64,000 nucleotides of DNA, taken from positions 62,001 through 126,000 of the forward strand of contig NZ_JACXWX010000008.1 of the NCBI RefSeq assembly GCF_014764505.1, read 5' to 3'. This stretch comes from Phormidium tenue FACHB-886 (GTDB taxonomy: Bacteria > Cyanobacteriota > Cyanobacteriia > Elainellales > Elainellaceae). The notes under the pieces were generated by a model, which saw nothing but the letters and a program-made list of their open reading frames with translations, did no database searches and was not told the DNA's origin. A program made the translations under genes and the position numbers. Shown here in pieces: positions 19,028 through 26,910 of this stretch. The first letter of the stretch is position 1; each line of letters opens with the position of its first letter.

Positions 19028-19055
19028 TGGGAGGATAGATAAAACTATCCTCCCA
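19028..19055 (+). terminator. Rho-independent terminator
   Basis: An 11-bp stem (19028-19038 with 19045-19055) has an ATAAAA loop and is followed by ATTTTTG. It ends the transcript of the 101-residue membrane protein. Confidence 0.85.
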
Positions 19056-19182
19056 ATTTTTGTATTCGGATTAAGAGCTGTAACAATTTGCCTCCGCTTT
19101 ACTTCTATTGCATTTGCCCACTCGCGCCTCTGTCTGAGCTTGAGCTATTGTGGAGCAACACGTTTGCATTGGGCGATCGCGT

Positions 19183-20961
19183 ATGAAACGGTTTCTCTGG
19201 TTGGGTTTGTTCTTAGTTGGGCTGGTCTGGGCAGTGCTGAGCTTTCCTGGTCTGGCAGCTCAAGGTGAATATCGGTCGATTGTGCTGGATTTTCGGGAAG
19301 AAGCAGGAGAAACACAAATTTCTCAAGCGTTGAAGGCGATTGAGCAACAGTTTGGTGTCGTACCGCGTCTCAATAGTGAATTCTCTAAGACCGATCATCT
19401 ATTTGTGGTAGAGGGCGATGCCGATCTGCTGAAGCGACTGCGTCAGTCTCAGGTGAAGCAATACACTGAGTCGATCGACGCGAATTACATTTATCAAGCG
19501 CTGGAGATCCCAAACGACCCAGACTACGGAAAGCAGTGGAACCTCCGCAGTATTAATCTAGAAGCTGCCTGGAACGAAACTAGAGGAAAAGGCGTAACCG
19601 TAGCGGTGATTGACACAGGCGTGAGCGTGGTGCCGGACTTGAAACAAACCAAGTTTGTGGCAGGGTATAACTTTGTGGACGACGAAACAGATGCCAGCGA
19701 TGACAACGGGCACGGAACTCACGTTGCTGGAACGATCGCCCAATCCACCAATAACAACTTTGGCGTGGCAGGCATTGCCTATGAAGCCCAAATCATGCCG
19801 CTTAAAGTGCTGAGTGGCTTCGGTGGCGGCACAGTTTCAGATATTGCCGAGGCGATCCGGTTTGCGGCCGACCACCAAGCAGACGTAATTAACCTGAGTT
19901 TAGGCGGTGGTGGTGATGCAGCAGTGTTGCGTGAAGCGATCGACTATGCCTATCACAAAGGGGTAGCGATCGTGGCCGCAGCAGGTAACGCCAACGCCAA
20001 TTCTGCTAGCTATCCCGCTCGGTATCCCAACGTCATTGGTGTGGCAGCGATCGACTCAACCGGACAGAAAGCCCCCTATTCCAACTTTGGAGCAGGCGTT
20101 GACATTTCAGCTCCGGGCGGCTCGATGGCAAATGGCGAAGCTGGCGGCATTTTGCAAAACACGATCAACCCTGAAACGGGCGAAGCACTGTTTACTTCTC
20201 TGCAGGGAACGAGTATGGCGGCTCCCCATGTGGCAGGGGTAGCAGCGCTGATTAAGTCTGTTGGCGTTCAGGAGCCAGAAAAAGTGGCGGTAGTTCTGGC
20301 GCGATCGGCACGGGCAGCCAAAGACGATGAGCTGAATCACTTTGGAGCCGGACAGCTAGATGCCAGTGCTGCCGTTCGCATGGCACAGCGCGAGAATTTG
20401 GATGTTCGCGACTTCTTCCGCTGGCTAAAAGACAATGGCTATCTCAATCTTAAGTTCTGGTTTGACGGCGGTGCAGTAGCACTGCTACCCAAGATTGGAA
20501 TGGTGGTTGGCTCTTATCTCCTGGCTTGGCTGCTGCGAGCCTATCTACCGATGACGAGCGGCTTCCTGAGCGGCGGCTTGATTACAGGCAGTACGGGGCT
20601 GTTCTTTCTGCGTGGCTTGTATGTGTTTGATCTGCCGCAGTTCCCCTTTCGCGTTCTAGGCAGCTCTATCCCCGAGCTGGGCGGTGCAGTTCAGGGCAGC
20701 GCTGTGCTAAATCCAATTTTTGCTAGCATCTTGATTCCGTTTGTGCTGGTGGCGCTGCTGCTGGGACATCCGCAGTGGAAGTGGTTTACCGTCGGAACGA
20801 GCTTGGGTGTGGCGGTTTGTTTGGGGGTGAGCGCGATCGCCTCTCCAACAGTTCTCTGGTTGGGCACAGGCATACTAGCGCAGATGTTTCTTGCTCTCAA
20901 TGCGCTGCTGTGTCTCACTTTGGGATATTTGTCTGCAAAAGCTGCACAAGGAAATGGCTAG
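19183..20961 (+). CDS. Subtilisin-like (S8) serine protease with C-terminal membrane domain
   Basis: ATG 19183 begins a hydrophobic signal or anchor (FLWLGLFLVGLVWAVLSF), which decides the start over the longer frame from 19150. The 592-residue product has a prodomain to about 125. The S8 catalytic domain has Asp144 in AVIDTG, His177 in HGTHVAG and Ser344 in GTSMAAPHVAG. After residue 420 come several membrane segments (near 430-455, 465-485, 520-540 and 545-590). The protease probably faces the periplasm or thylakoid lumen. Most bacterial subtilases are secreted and soluble, so the membrane tail is unusual. A ribosome site before 19183 is not obvious. Confidence 0.87.
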   Translation: MKRFLWLGLFLVGLVWAVLSFPGLAAQGEYRSIVLDFREEAGETQISQALKAIEQQFGVVPRLNSEFSKTDHLFVVEGDADLLKRLRQSQVKQYTESIDANYIYQALEIPNDPDYGKQWNLRSINLEAAWNETRGKGVTVAVIDTGVSVVPDLKQTKFVAGYNFVDDETDASDDNGHGTHVAGTIAQSTNNNFGVAGIAYEAQIMPLKVLSGFGGGTVSDIAEAIRFAADHQADVINLSLGGGGDAAVLREAIDYAYHKGVAIVAAAGNANANSASYPARYPNVIGVAAIDSTGQKAPYSNFGAGVDISAPGGSMANGEAGGILQNTINPETGEALFTSLQGTSMAAPHVAGVAALIKSVGVQEPEKVAVVLARSARAAKDDELNHFGAGQLDASAAVRMAQRENLDVRDFFRWLKDNGYLNLKFWFDGGAVALLPKIGMVVGSYLLAWLLRAYLPMTSGFLSGGLITGSTGLFFLRGLYVFDLPQFPFRVLGSSIPELGGAVQGSAVLNPIFASILIPFVLVALLLGHPQWKWFTVGTSLGVAVCLGVSAIASPTVLWLGTGILAQMFLALNALLCLTLGYLSAKAAQGNG

Positions 20962-21043
20962 TGGTGATGGGCTGTCAGTATTTTGATTTTTGATAGCCCC
21001 ATATATTGCTTACTCACTATTTTCCATTCACCTGAATATCACT

Positions 21044-21497
21044 ATGGCTGCCATCAACCTACCCAGTCTCAAATCTGCAAACCTTTCCAAATTGCTATCA
21101 AGCTGCTTTGGATTTTGCTAATTTTAGGCGGTGTTTCTATTGTCTTTGCGCTGATTGGGCTGGTCTTGCCTTATAACTCTAGCTCTTTATTGGTTGGTGC
21201 AATTGCTTCCCTAGATGCACTTCAAGCCCTGTCTGGCGTCATCCTGAATCTGGTTGTGATCATCATGGCGCTAGTCTGGCTTCACAAAATCCACCAAGAT
21301 CTGCAATCTCTCTATGGCACTTGCCCAATTACGCCAGGAGGGGCTGTAGCCCGGTTTATGATTCCCCTATACAACCTCTGAGGCATTGGCAATACGCTGG
21401 GCACAAGACATCCCATTTCAAAGCTGAGCCACTCCCTCAAACGGCTGGTGAAGTTCGCAGTAAAGCGCTTACTACTCCCGCTGTTAATGGATTCTAA
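21044..21497 (+). pseudogene. Decayed DUF4328-like membrane protein gene (three lesions)
   Basis: The reading is recognisably coding but needs three repairs. From ATG 21044 the frame MAAINLPSLKSAN must shift by one base near 21086 to continue PFQIAIKLLWILLILGG and the hydrophobic middle. At 21379-21381 a TGA interrupts IPLYNL just where family members carry Trp (IPFYNLW). After GIGNTLG another one-base shift near 21403 restores HFKAEPLPQTAGEVRSKAL up to TAA at 21495-21497. The ITPGGAVARFMIPLYNL segment resembles DUF4328-type membrane proteins. Sequencing error could explain one lesion but not easily three. Confidence 0.65.
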
Positions 21498-21527
21498 ATT
21501 GCACATTGTTAAACAATGGAGGAAGGT

Positions 21528-21749
21528 ATGGTCACCGTAGAAGGAACTGTCCAACGATCGCCAATGGGAACAGGCACTTGGGCGCTGGTAACGCGCGAAG
21601 GGGTGACCTACGAAATCATGAAGGGCGCACCCAAAGAACTGCTTCAGGCTGGAGTAGAGGCAAAAGTGACTGGACAGGTGCGCGAGGATGTGATGTCGAT
21701 CGCCATGATTGGCTCTGTTCTAGAAGTGAAGAGCTTTGAGCTGCTCTAG
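21528..21749 (+). CDS. Conserved hypothetical protein, 73 aa
   Basis: ATG 21528 is preceded by GGAGG at correct spacing, which sets the start over an in-frame ATG at 21516. The 73-residue protein (MVTVEGTVQRSPMGTGTWALVTREGVTYEI) reads as a small beta-barrel, OB-like fold, with alternating hydrophobic residues and VKVTGQVREDVMSIAMIG-like strands. No signal or cysteines are present. Function is unknown. A terminator follows. Confidence 0.75.
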   Translation: MVTVEGTVQRSPMGTGTWALVTREGVTYEIMKGAPKELLQAGVEAKVTGQVREDVMSIAMIGSVLEVKSFELL

Positions 21750-21815
21750 CCTAAACTGTTCTACAGGACTTGCGCTGAATAGCAGCGTTATGCACATATT
21801 TTCAACCACATTGTT

Positions 21816-21850
21816 GAGTAAGAAGTCCCGCTATGTGGGACTTTTTACTC
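21816..21850 (+). terminator. Terminator after the 73-aa gene
   Basis: A 14-bp stem with one G-T pair (21816-21829 with 21837-21850) is rich in AAGTCCC/GGGACTT and followed by CTTTTCAC. The arm resembles the hairpin core of the intergenic repeat family at 47671-47690. Confidence 0.65.
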
Positions 21851-21961
21851 TTTTCACTAAAGCCTAATAGCCTTTCAAGTACAAGCAGTTATCACCTTAG
21901 TACAAATTGTGCAAAAAAGGCGGGCATTGCCCACCCTGCAAAATAGCTATTGAAGCGGCAC

Positions 21962-22276
21962 TTAATTCAACTGCGCCACCACTTCCTGTAGCTTCGTCCG
22001 GAACTCGCCTTTGGGATGTGCACCTTTGACCTCACCGACAATCTTAAACTCAGCTTCTGGCGAGTCACAGATGATGTAGGTAGGCCAACCCATTTCAGCT
22101 TTGTCGGGATATTGGGTCAGCAGAATTTTGCGGTATTTGCGATAGGTAGCAGTGTCCTGCATCTTTACGTCTACGAATTGCAGTCCCAGCTCTTCTGTCA
22201 CTTTTTGGTCGTAGAAGGACATCTTATGACACAGTCCGCAGTCTTCTGAAGAAAATTTAATCACCGATAGGCTCAT
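21962..22276 (-). CDS. Thioredoxin-like family protein
   Basis: ATG 22276 (MSLSVIKFSSEDCGLCHKMS) gives 104 residues; the longer frame to 22291 adds five. The redox motif is Cys13-Gly-Leu-Cys16, in the position of the thioredoxin CGPC. The fold continues with VDVKMQD, an MGWPTYIICD cis-proline loop and a C-terminal helix. It probably reduces or oxidises protein disulfides in the cytosol, or may have a specialised partner; the CGLC motif suggests a redox potential unlike that of standard thioredoxin. It is a single gene with no evident operon partner. Confidence 0.85.
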   Translation of the reverse strand: MSLSVIKFSSEDCGLCHKMSFYDQKVTEELGLQFVDVKMQDTATYRKYRKILLTQYPDKAEMGWPTYIICDSPEAEFKIVGEVKGAHPKGEFRTKLQEVVAQLN

Positions 22277-22987
22277 AGTCTGATTCTGCATTAGGGATTG
22301 ACATTCTTTGAGGGTGGCAAGAATTAGGACAGATCGACAAGCGTCTTAGTAAATCGCTACAAAGGCAGAATACGTGCCAAACAGGGCAGGTGCTGCAAAA
22401 TGCGTGAATGGCAGGTTGAGCAAGCAGAAGCGCTCGTTCACTCTCCTTTCTACCTGCTACTTTTACCTCTTCAGCTGTCCAGATCCAAAATTGTCCTACT
22501 GGTCGAGGCAGCTAGTCTACCAAAAGTGCCATATTTCAGTCAGGGTGTCCGGCAAAGAGTTCGGGCTAGCGAGGTTAGCTGCTCTCAGGTTTTTGGGCAG
22601 TTCCTCATTCGCCAAACTGCTGCAAGGTCAGACTACTGTACCTTAGACAATTCCATCTCAGTTTCAAGGTTGGCTAGTTCTCTCTAAAGCACTCCATTAA
22701 GCTTTAAGGACGGTTAGCAAGCCGCACCGCTGGGCATATTTCAAATTGGCAGCAGAAGTTGGCAATAATTTTTTGAAAACTATCCGGATTCTTCCCGATG
22801 GGGCTGTAGAAGGTTTAAATAGAGGGGTTCAAAACATTTTGAACTTTTTTTATTCCTTGAAAGTTCAGTAATAATTGAACGAATTGAAGTTTCAAATACT
22901 TGATTTTGTTCAAAACTTCCTCTGCACACTGTCACAGCACGACCGCTCTCCTGCAAACCTGTAGCAAGTAAGGGAACATCTCACACA
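22277..22987. other. Long intergenic region upstream of the ECF sigma gene
   Basis: About 700 bases lie between divergent genes. Two overlapping plus-strand open frames at 22374-22687 lack ribosome sites and protein-like composition, so I do not call them. The last 230 bases are A/T-rich and contain an 8-bp hairpin GTTCAAAA/TTTTGAAC (22827-22844) followed by a T-run, a possible attenuator or terminator 143 bases before the sigma gene. GTTCAA-like words recur at 22864-22915. Confidence 0.45.
22827..22851 (+). terminator. Possible terminator or attenuator upstream of the sigma factor
   Basis: An A/T-rich hairpin (22827-22834 with 22837-22844) is followed immediately by seven T residues. Its short loop and low GC content make it weak. 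It would end any transcript coming from the 5' side before the sigma factor gene. Confidence 0.4.
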
Positions 22988-23692
22988 ATGTCAGCGTCAT
23001 TCAAAAATGGAATCCCTCAAAGTCAAGTTCTGTCCATGAGCCACGAAACGCCCGTATCCTGGTCAGCGGTAGAAGCAATTGCATCCCATGCAGCCCTACC
23101 TGCAGACAAACTCTCCAACTTTGACCTGATTCTTCAGTGCCAGTCGGGGTTGCGTCCGGGCAAAAACGTGTTTGCAGAACTGATTCGCCGCTACCACCCC
23201 CATGTGGAGAAGGTGCTTTATCACTTAGCTCCCGATTGGACAGACCGCGCCGATCTTGCCCAAGAAGTGTGGATTCGCGTCTACCGCAATATCAAGCGGC
23301 TCCAGGAACCTGAAAAGTTCCGGGGATGGCTCAGCCGCATTGCCACGAACTTGTTCTATGACGAGCTTCGTAAACGCAAGCGGGTGAGTACTCCACTGTC
23401 CCTAGACGCCCCCCTGAACGTGGGAGACGGCGAAATGGATTGGGAAATTGCCTCCGATGATCCCAGCCCCGATGACCAGCTTGCTACGCAAGAGTTCTAT
23501 GACCAGCTGCATGAGGCAATCGCCGACCTGCCAGAAGCGTTCCGCACTACGATTGTGCTGCGGGAGATCGAGGGCATGTCCTATGAAGAGATTGCCGAAC
23601 TAACAGGAGTGTCTCTAGGAACCGTAAAATCTCGGATTGCTAGAGCACGCCAGCGGCTACAGTCACAGCTACAGCCCTATCTTGAGGTATAA
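22988..23692 (+). CDS. sigG: ECF-type RNA polymerase sigma factor (group 3/4, SigG-like)
   Basis: The 234-residue protein has sigma-70 region 2 (about 45-120: FAELIRRYHPHVEKVLY, DLAQEVWIRVYRNI, KFRGWLSRIATNLFYDELRKRKR) and region 4 (about 175-230: LPEAFRTTIVLREIEGMSYEEIAELTGVSLGTVKSRIARARQRL). Region 3 is absent, as in ECF factors. An unusually long N-terminal extension of about 40 residues precedes region 2; a later ATG in frame (MSHETP) would shorten it. It directs RNA polymerase to a stress regulon. The gene for a predicted anti-sigma factor follows 260 bases downstream. The symbol reflects the cyanobacterial SigG resemblance and is tentative. Confidence 0.9.
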   Translation: MSASFKNGIPQSQVLSMSHETPVSWSAVEAIASHAALPADKLSNFDLILQCQSGLRPGKNVFAELIRRYHPHVEKVLYHLAPDWTDRADLAQEVWIRVYRNIKRLQEPEKFRGWLSRIATNLFYDELRKRKRVSTPLSLDAPLNVGDGEMDWEIASDDPSPDDQLATQEFYDQLHEAIADLPEAFRTTIVLREIEGMSYEEIAELTGVSLGTVKSRIARARQRLQSQLQPYLEV

Positions 23693-23952
23693 TCCTCGAA
23701 CCAGATAGACTAATCAAGCTGCTTAAGTTATTAATGGAGTGTAATAATTTCGGCGGTCCAGTCGTGCCTTACGATACAGTGTTTTCTGATATTTAGGTGC
23801 GATCGTGATAAATTGACTAGTCTCTGATTGCTATTTAGTTGGGTGCTATCGCTAACTTGCTAACGCGCTGGGCACGACTGGGTTAATTGCCCATTGCCAA
23901 AGCTAACTTGCTACTAAATAGCTGAACATCTATTTTCTGCTGAGACCTTGAA
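23693..23952 (+). other. Structured spacer between sigma and anti-sigma genes
   Basis: Two inverted repeats interlock here. An 11-bp pair joins 23758-23768 with 23871-23881 (CCAGTCGTGCC type), and a 10-bp pair joins 23830-23839 with 23913-23922 (GCTATTTAGT type). Because one arm of the second lies inside the first loop and the other outside, the topology is pseudoknot-like. GCTAACTTGCT occurs twice (23851-23861, 23902-23912). It could be an RNA structure controlling the anti-sigma gene or old repeats. Confidence 0.4.
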
Positions 23953-24516
23953 ATGACTTCTAATCATAACGAGTACAACCGCTCCGATTCTTCCCTCACG
24001 CATGGTCAAGGAGAAGAAAGTACTCATGCCATGCAGATGGCGCTAGACGTAGAAAAGCGCGATCGCTTTGAGCGGCTGAGTGCCTATCTTGACGGGGAAG
24101 TAACTGCAGACGAAAAGCGAGAAATCGAGGCAATGCTGGCAACTGATCCTGCCATGCAGCGCCTCCATGCTCGTCTTCTGAAGCTGCGAACGAGCTTCCG
24201 TAGTTTGCCAGTACCGCCGCCAGAGCAGCCTGTGGAGCAAACAGTTCAGCAAGTCTTTGCCCGAATTGAGCGTCGTCCTCGGCGGATGCTAGCATTGGGC
24301 GGGATGGCAATCGCTGCCCTGTTTGTGGGTGCATTAGTCAGTATTATGCCGCGCAGCGAGTTTGTGCCCTCGATTGCTCAATCGCCCGAAGACCAGAGAA
24401 CCGTTCCCGCTCAAGGGCTAATGGTAGCACTCGATCGCCCAGTGATCGAAATTCCTAAAGCTACGGTTGCTAGCCCCAATCAAGTGCCCGTTGCCCCTGA
24501 AAGCAGCATTCAGTAG
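23953..24516 (+). CDS. Membrane-anchored anti-sigma factor
   Basis: This 187-residue protein follows the ECF sigma gene. Residues 35-85 (FERLSAYLDGEVTADEKREIEAMLATDP) resemble the N-terminal anti-sigma domain of ZAS-type factors, but the HxxxCxxC zinc motif is missing. A single membrane helix lies near 114-132 (MLALGGMAIAALFVGALVSIM), leaving a C-terminal periplasmic tail. Such proteins hold the sigma factor at the membrane until a signal triggers release or proteolysis. Gene order and domain structure support this; interaction with the adjacent sigma factor is inferred. Confidence 0.82.
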   Translation: MTSNHNEYNRSDSSLTHGQGEESTHAMQMALDVEKRDRFERLSAYLDGEVTADEKREIEAMLATDPAMQRLHARLLKLRTSFRSLPVPPPEQPVEQTVQQVFARIERRPRRMLALGGMAIAALFVGALVSIMPRSEFVPSIAQSPEDQRTVPAQGLMVALDRPVIEIPKATVASPNQVPVAPESSIQ

Positions 24517-24558
24517 CACTCGATCAGCACTTGGCAGCGCTTCAGCATTATCGCAAAT

Positions 24559-24600
24559 TGCAGAAGGCAGGTTAGGAGTGGTCCTAACCTGCCTTCTGCA
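24559..24600 (+). terminator. Very strong hairpin after the anti-sigma gene
   Basis: A perfect 19-bp stem (24559-24577 with 24582-24600) has a 4-base GTGG loop. A short T-containing tail follows. It begins 42 bases after the stop codon. Confidence 0.8.
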
Positions 24601-24610
24601 GTTCGAATTT

Positions 24611-24716
24611 GCCAAGGCTTTTACACAAGAAAGACTTTAATCTAAGCGCGAAGCGCCATAAAGCCACGCACAAGCGTTAGGGCAAATCTGCTAGATGCGC
24701 AGCGCTACATAGCGGT
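24611..24716. repeat. Half copy of the palindromic intergenic repeat
   Basis: AAGGCTTTTACACAAGAAAG at 24614-24633 followed by TAAGCGCGAAGCGCCATA (24643-24660) matches the right half of the elements at 31634-31690 and 47683-47733. A further inverted AGCGCTAC lies at 24701-24708. The left half is missing or diverged. Confidence 0.6.
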
Positions 24717-24736
24717 ACTACAAAACTCTGTCCTTC

Positions 24737-25534
24737 TCAAAAATCATAGGGATTTGCAGGCTCCGGAATTTCTGTCAAACGGCTTGCCTGAATCACTAGC
24801 TGACGCTTGCCGTTCAGCGTTTCGGTAATCATCTTTCCTTCCACTTGAAACCATTGATCCACTGGATACTGAGTGCGATTGCCGCTAGCCAGCTTCACGG
24901 GCAACCCAATTGGGTAAGCATCTGCAGCACAACAGGTGATCACAAATCGAGCAATAGCCAGATAGTCTTGCGGCATCTCTGGCGGATGAATTATAAAGCC
25001 ATTAAGATTTACCGGCTGCCCCGTGTAGGCATCAGGTTCGGGGTAAACATTCAGCAGCCGAATCCATTCCACAAGCGATCGTTTTGCTGGTTCGCCAGAC
25101 CCCCTAAAAGCTTGCGGCTGCGAGCGAGTCATTGTTAACGTGTCTGTGACGCCGCGCTCGATCGCCGTTTGGCTTGCAAAAGGCTGTGGGGTGAACTGCA
25201 ACCCAAACAAGGCAACTAGCAGCAGCAGTGCACTTCCCCATCCGGGTGGAAACAGCGAGAAGTGCTGTGGCATAACCGCAGGTTTGCGCGGTTTTTGCCT
25301 TGCTAAACCAAGAGCAAACTGACTGCCTTTAACCAACACCAAGCCGATTAAAAAAAACCCTGCCGAGTAAGCTAACCAAACATAATCTGGATGCAGCAAA
25401 ATATTAATCTTGCCGGTTAGCCAAAACTTCAGCAGCAAAATTCCCCACAATAAGAGAGCCACCAGATCTAGCAAAGGCTGCAGCTGAGCAATCCCCTTAA
25501 AGCGATGAGGATTAGGTTTAGCAGAGATAGACAT
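24737..25534 (-). CDS. TIGR03943 family putative permease subunit (DUF1980-like)
   Basis: The 265-residue membrane protein has helices near 20-38, 48-70 and 98-115, then a soluble C-terminal domain. The FVITCCAADAYPIGLPV motif with a Cys-Cys pair and the DQWFQVEGKM segment are signatures of the TIGR03943 family. These proteins are nearly always encoded with a UPF0718 permease, as here, where the partner lies 97 bases upstream on the same strand. The pair is thought to form a transporter, possibly for a metal or metalloid; the substrate is not established. Confidence 0.85.
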   Translation of the reverse strand: MSISAKPNPHRFKGIAQLQPLLDLVALLLWGILLLKFWLTGKINILLHPDYVWLAYSAGFFLIGLVLVKGSQFALGLARQKPRKPAVMPQHFSLFPPGWGSALLLLVALFGLQFTPQPFASQTAIERGVTDTLTMTRSQPQAFRGSGEPAKRSLVEWIRLLNVYPEPDAYTGQPVNLNGFIIHPPEMPQDYLAIARFVITCCAADAYPIGLPVKLASGNRTQYPVDQWFQVEGKMITETLNGKRQLVIQASRLTEIPEPANPYDF

Positions 25535-25631
25535 AGCAATGAGGAATAAAGGACTGCAGGAACGAGAAGTTCCTCACCCGGAATTCGGCACAAAGTTTAC
25601 CGTGAAAATAGCCTGCTCTGATCGCGCTTAT

Positions 25632-26675
25632 CTAGCTGAAGTACAAATTCACCAGCAGTGTCAGCAGAAATGTTAGCTGTCCTGCCAGCGCAAACAGGTA
25701 GAAAATTGCCCTCGGACGAAACACCGATGACAGCAAGGCAATATTCTTTAGATCCACCATAGGACCAAATACTAGAAATGAAAGCAAAGCACCACTGGTG
25801 AATGCTGACGCAAACGAGAGTGCAAAGAAGGAATCAACGGTAGAGCAAATCGAGACAACGCAGGCAAGAACCATCATCGCCACAACGGAAGTCACAGGAC
25901 TCTGTCCCAAGCTGAGAATGACCTCCCGAGGCACCGCAGTCTGCACTACAGCTGCGATCGCGCTGCCGATTACCAACACACCGCCCAGTTCTCGGAGTTC
26001 CTGAACCACGTTATCCAACGCTAAGCGCAGCCGTTCTGGCAGCGGGCGGGACAGGGTAGGGGCGACCAAGGCTGCAGCTTGAGCTGGGCTATCCAGCCGG
26101 AGCGGCTGGCTCGATTGACCTAGGATAAAAGTACCCGACTGCAGCAGCACAGAATCACCTGCAGGGGGGAGATCGCCCCGCTTGGGCTTCTCCATCCAGC
26201 TTTTAATGGTGTCGATCGGCATGGCACGTGCCACGGCAGGCTGAAGCAGGGGACGGAGATCCTTTTGAGCACTAAAGATACAGCCAATAATCGTGGCAAT
26301 AAACAGCGTCAAGCCAGCCCGCAAAAATACCAGCTCTGGCTGATCCCGAAACGCCGTCCAAGTTGCCCAAAATACGATCGGGTTGATGGTAGGCGCTGCC
26401 AGCAAGAAACCGATCGCCATTGCTGCTGGAGCGCCTTGCACGATTAGCCGCCGCGCCACAGGCACGTTGCCACACTCGCAAACAGGAAAAACACAGCCAA
26501 TTAAGCTGCCAATCAGCGCTGCTAAGAGCGGGTTACGGGGAGTGATTGCAATTAGTCTGCGTTCATCTACAAATAAAAGCAGCGCACTAGAAAACAAAAC
26601 CCCCAGAATTAAAAAGGGCATTGCTTCTACAAGCAGGCTAAAGAATAGAGTCAGAGCGTTGTTGAGCGAATTCAC
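25632..26675 (-). CDS. Permease, UPF0718/DUF318 family
   Basis: A 347-residue protein with about eight membrane helices. The signature is FPVCECGNVPVARRL near residues 64-78 with a Cys-x-Cys pair in a membrane segment, followed by GFLLAAPTINPIVFWATW. A second similar membrane half contains CVVSICSTVDSFFALSFAS and FGPMVDLKN. A loop of about 75 residues (near 145-220) joins them. It is transcribed first, followed by the TIGR03943 gene, so the two probably form one complex in the inner membrane. Related permeases have been linked to metal or arsenic handling; no substrate can be read from the sequence. Confidence 0.88.
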   Translation of the reverse strand: MNSLNNALTLFFSLLVEAMPFLILGVLFSSALLLFVDERRLIAITPRNPLLAALIGSLIGCVFPVCECGNVPVARRLIVQGAPAAMAIGFLLAAPTINPIVFWATWTAFRDQPELVFLRAGLTLFIATIIGCIFSAQKDLRPLLQPAVARAMPIDTIKSWMEKPKRGDLPPAGDSVLLQSGTFILGQSSQPLRLDSPAQAAALVAPTLSRPLPERLRLALDNVVQELRELGGVLVIGSAIAAVVQTAVPREVILSLGQSPVTSVVAMMVLACVVSICSTVDSFFALSFASAFTSGALLSFLVFGPMVDLKNIALLSSVFRPRAIFYLFALAGQLTFLLTLLVNLYFS

Positions 26676-26910
26676 AAAAACAGGGGGATGGAGGAGTGAT
26701 CTGGAGAGTTATTTTAGCGGATGCTCAGCCCATTCTGGTAAATATGTAGTTTTCAAGAAGTAGAACAGTTCAATTAAGCGCAGGTTCCCAGCCTTAGAGA
26801 GGCAGCGGGCAAAAGCTAGAAAGGTTGTCTTTATCTTCGTCCTTTCTTCTATCCTTAGCCCTTCTGCCTCCCTCAATTAGGAGCAGATTGCTAATCACAG
26901 CTGTAGCCAA

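Noticed and set aside
22374-22687. Two overlapping plus-strand frames of 90 and 95 residues
   Set aside because: No start context, no conserved motif and biased Ser/Leu content; more likely non-coding leader DNA.
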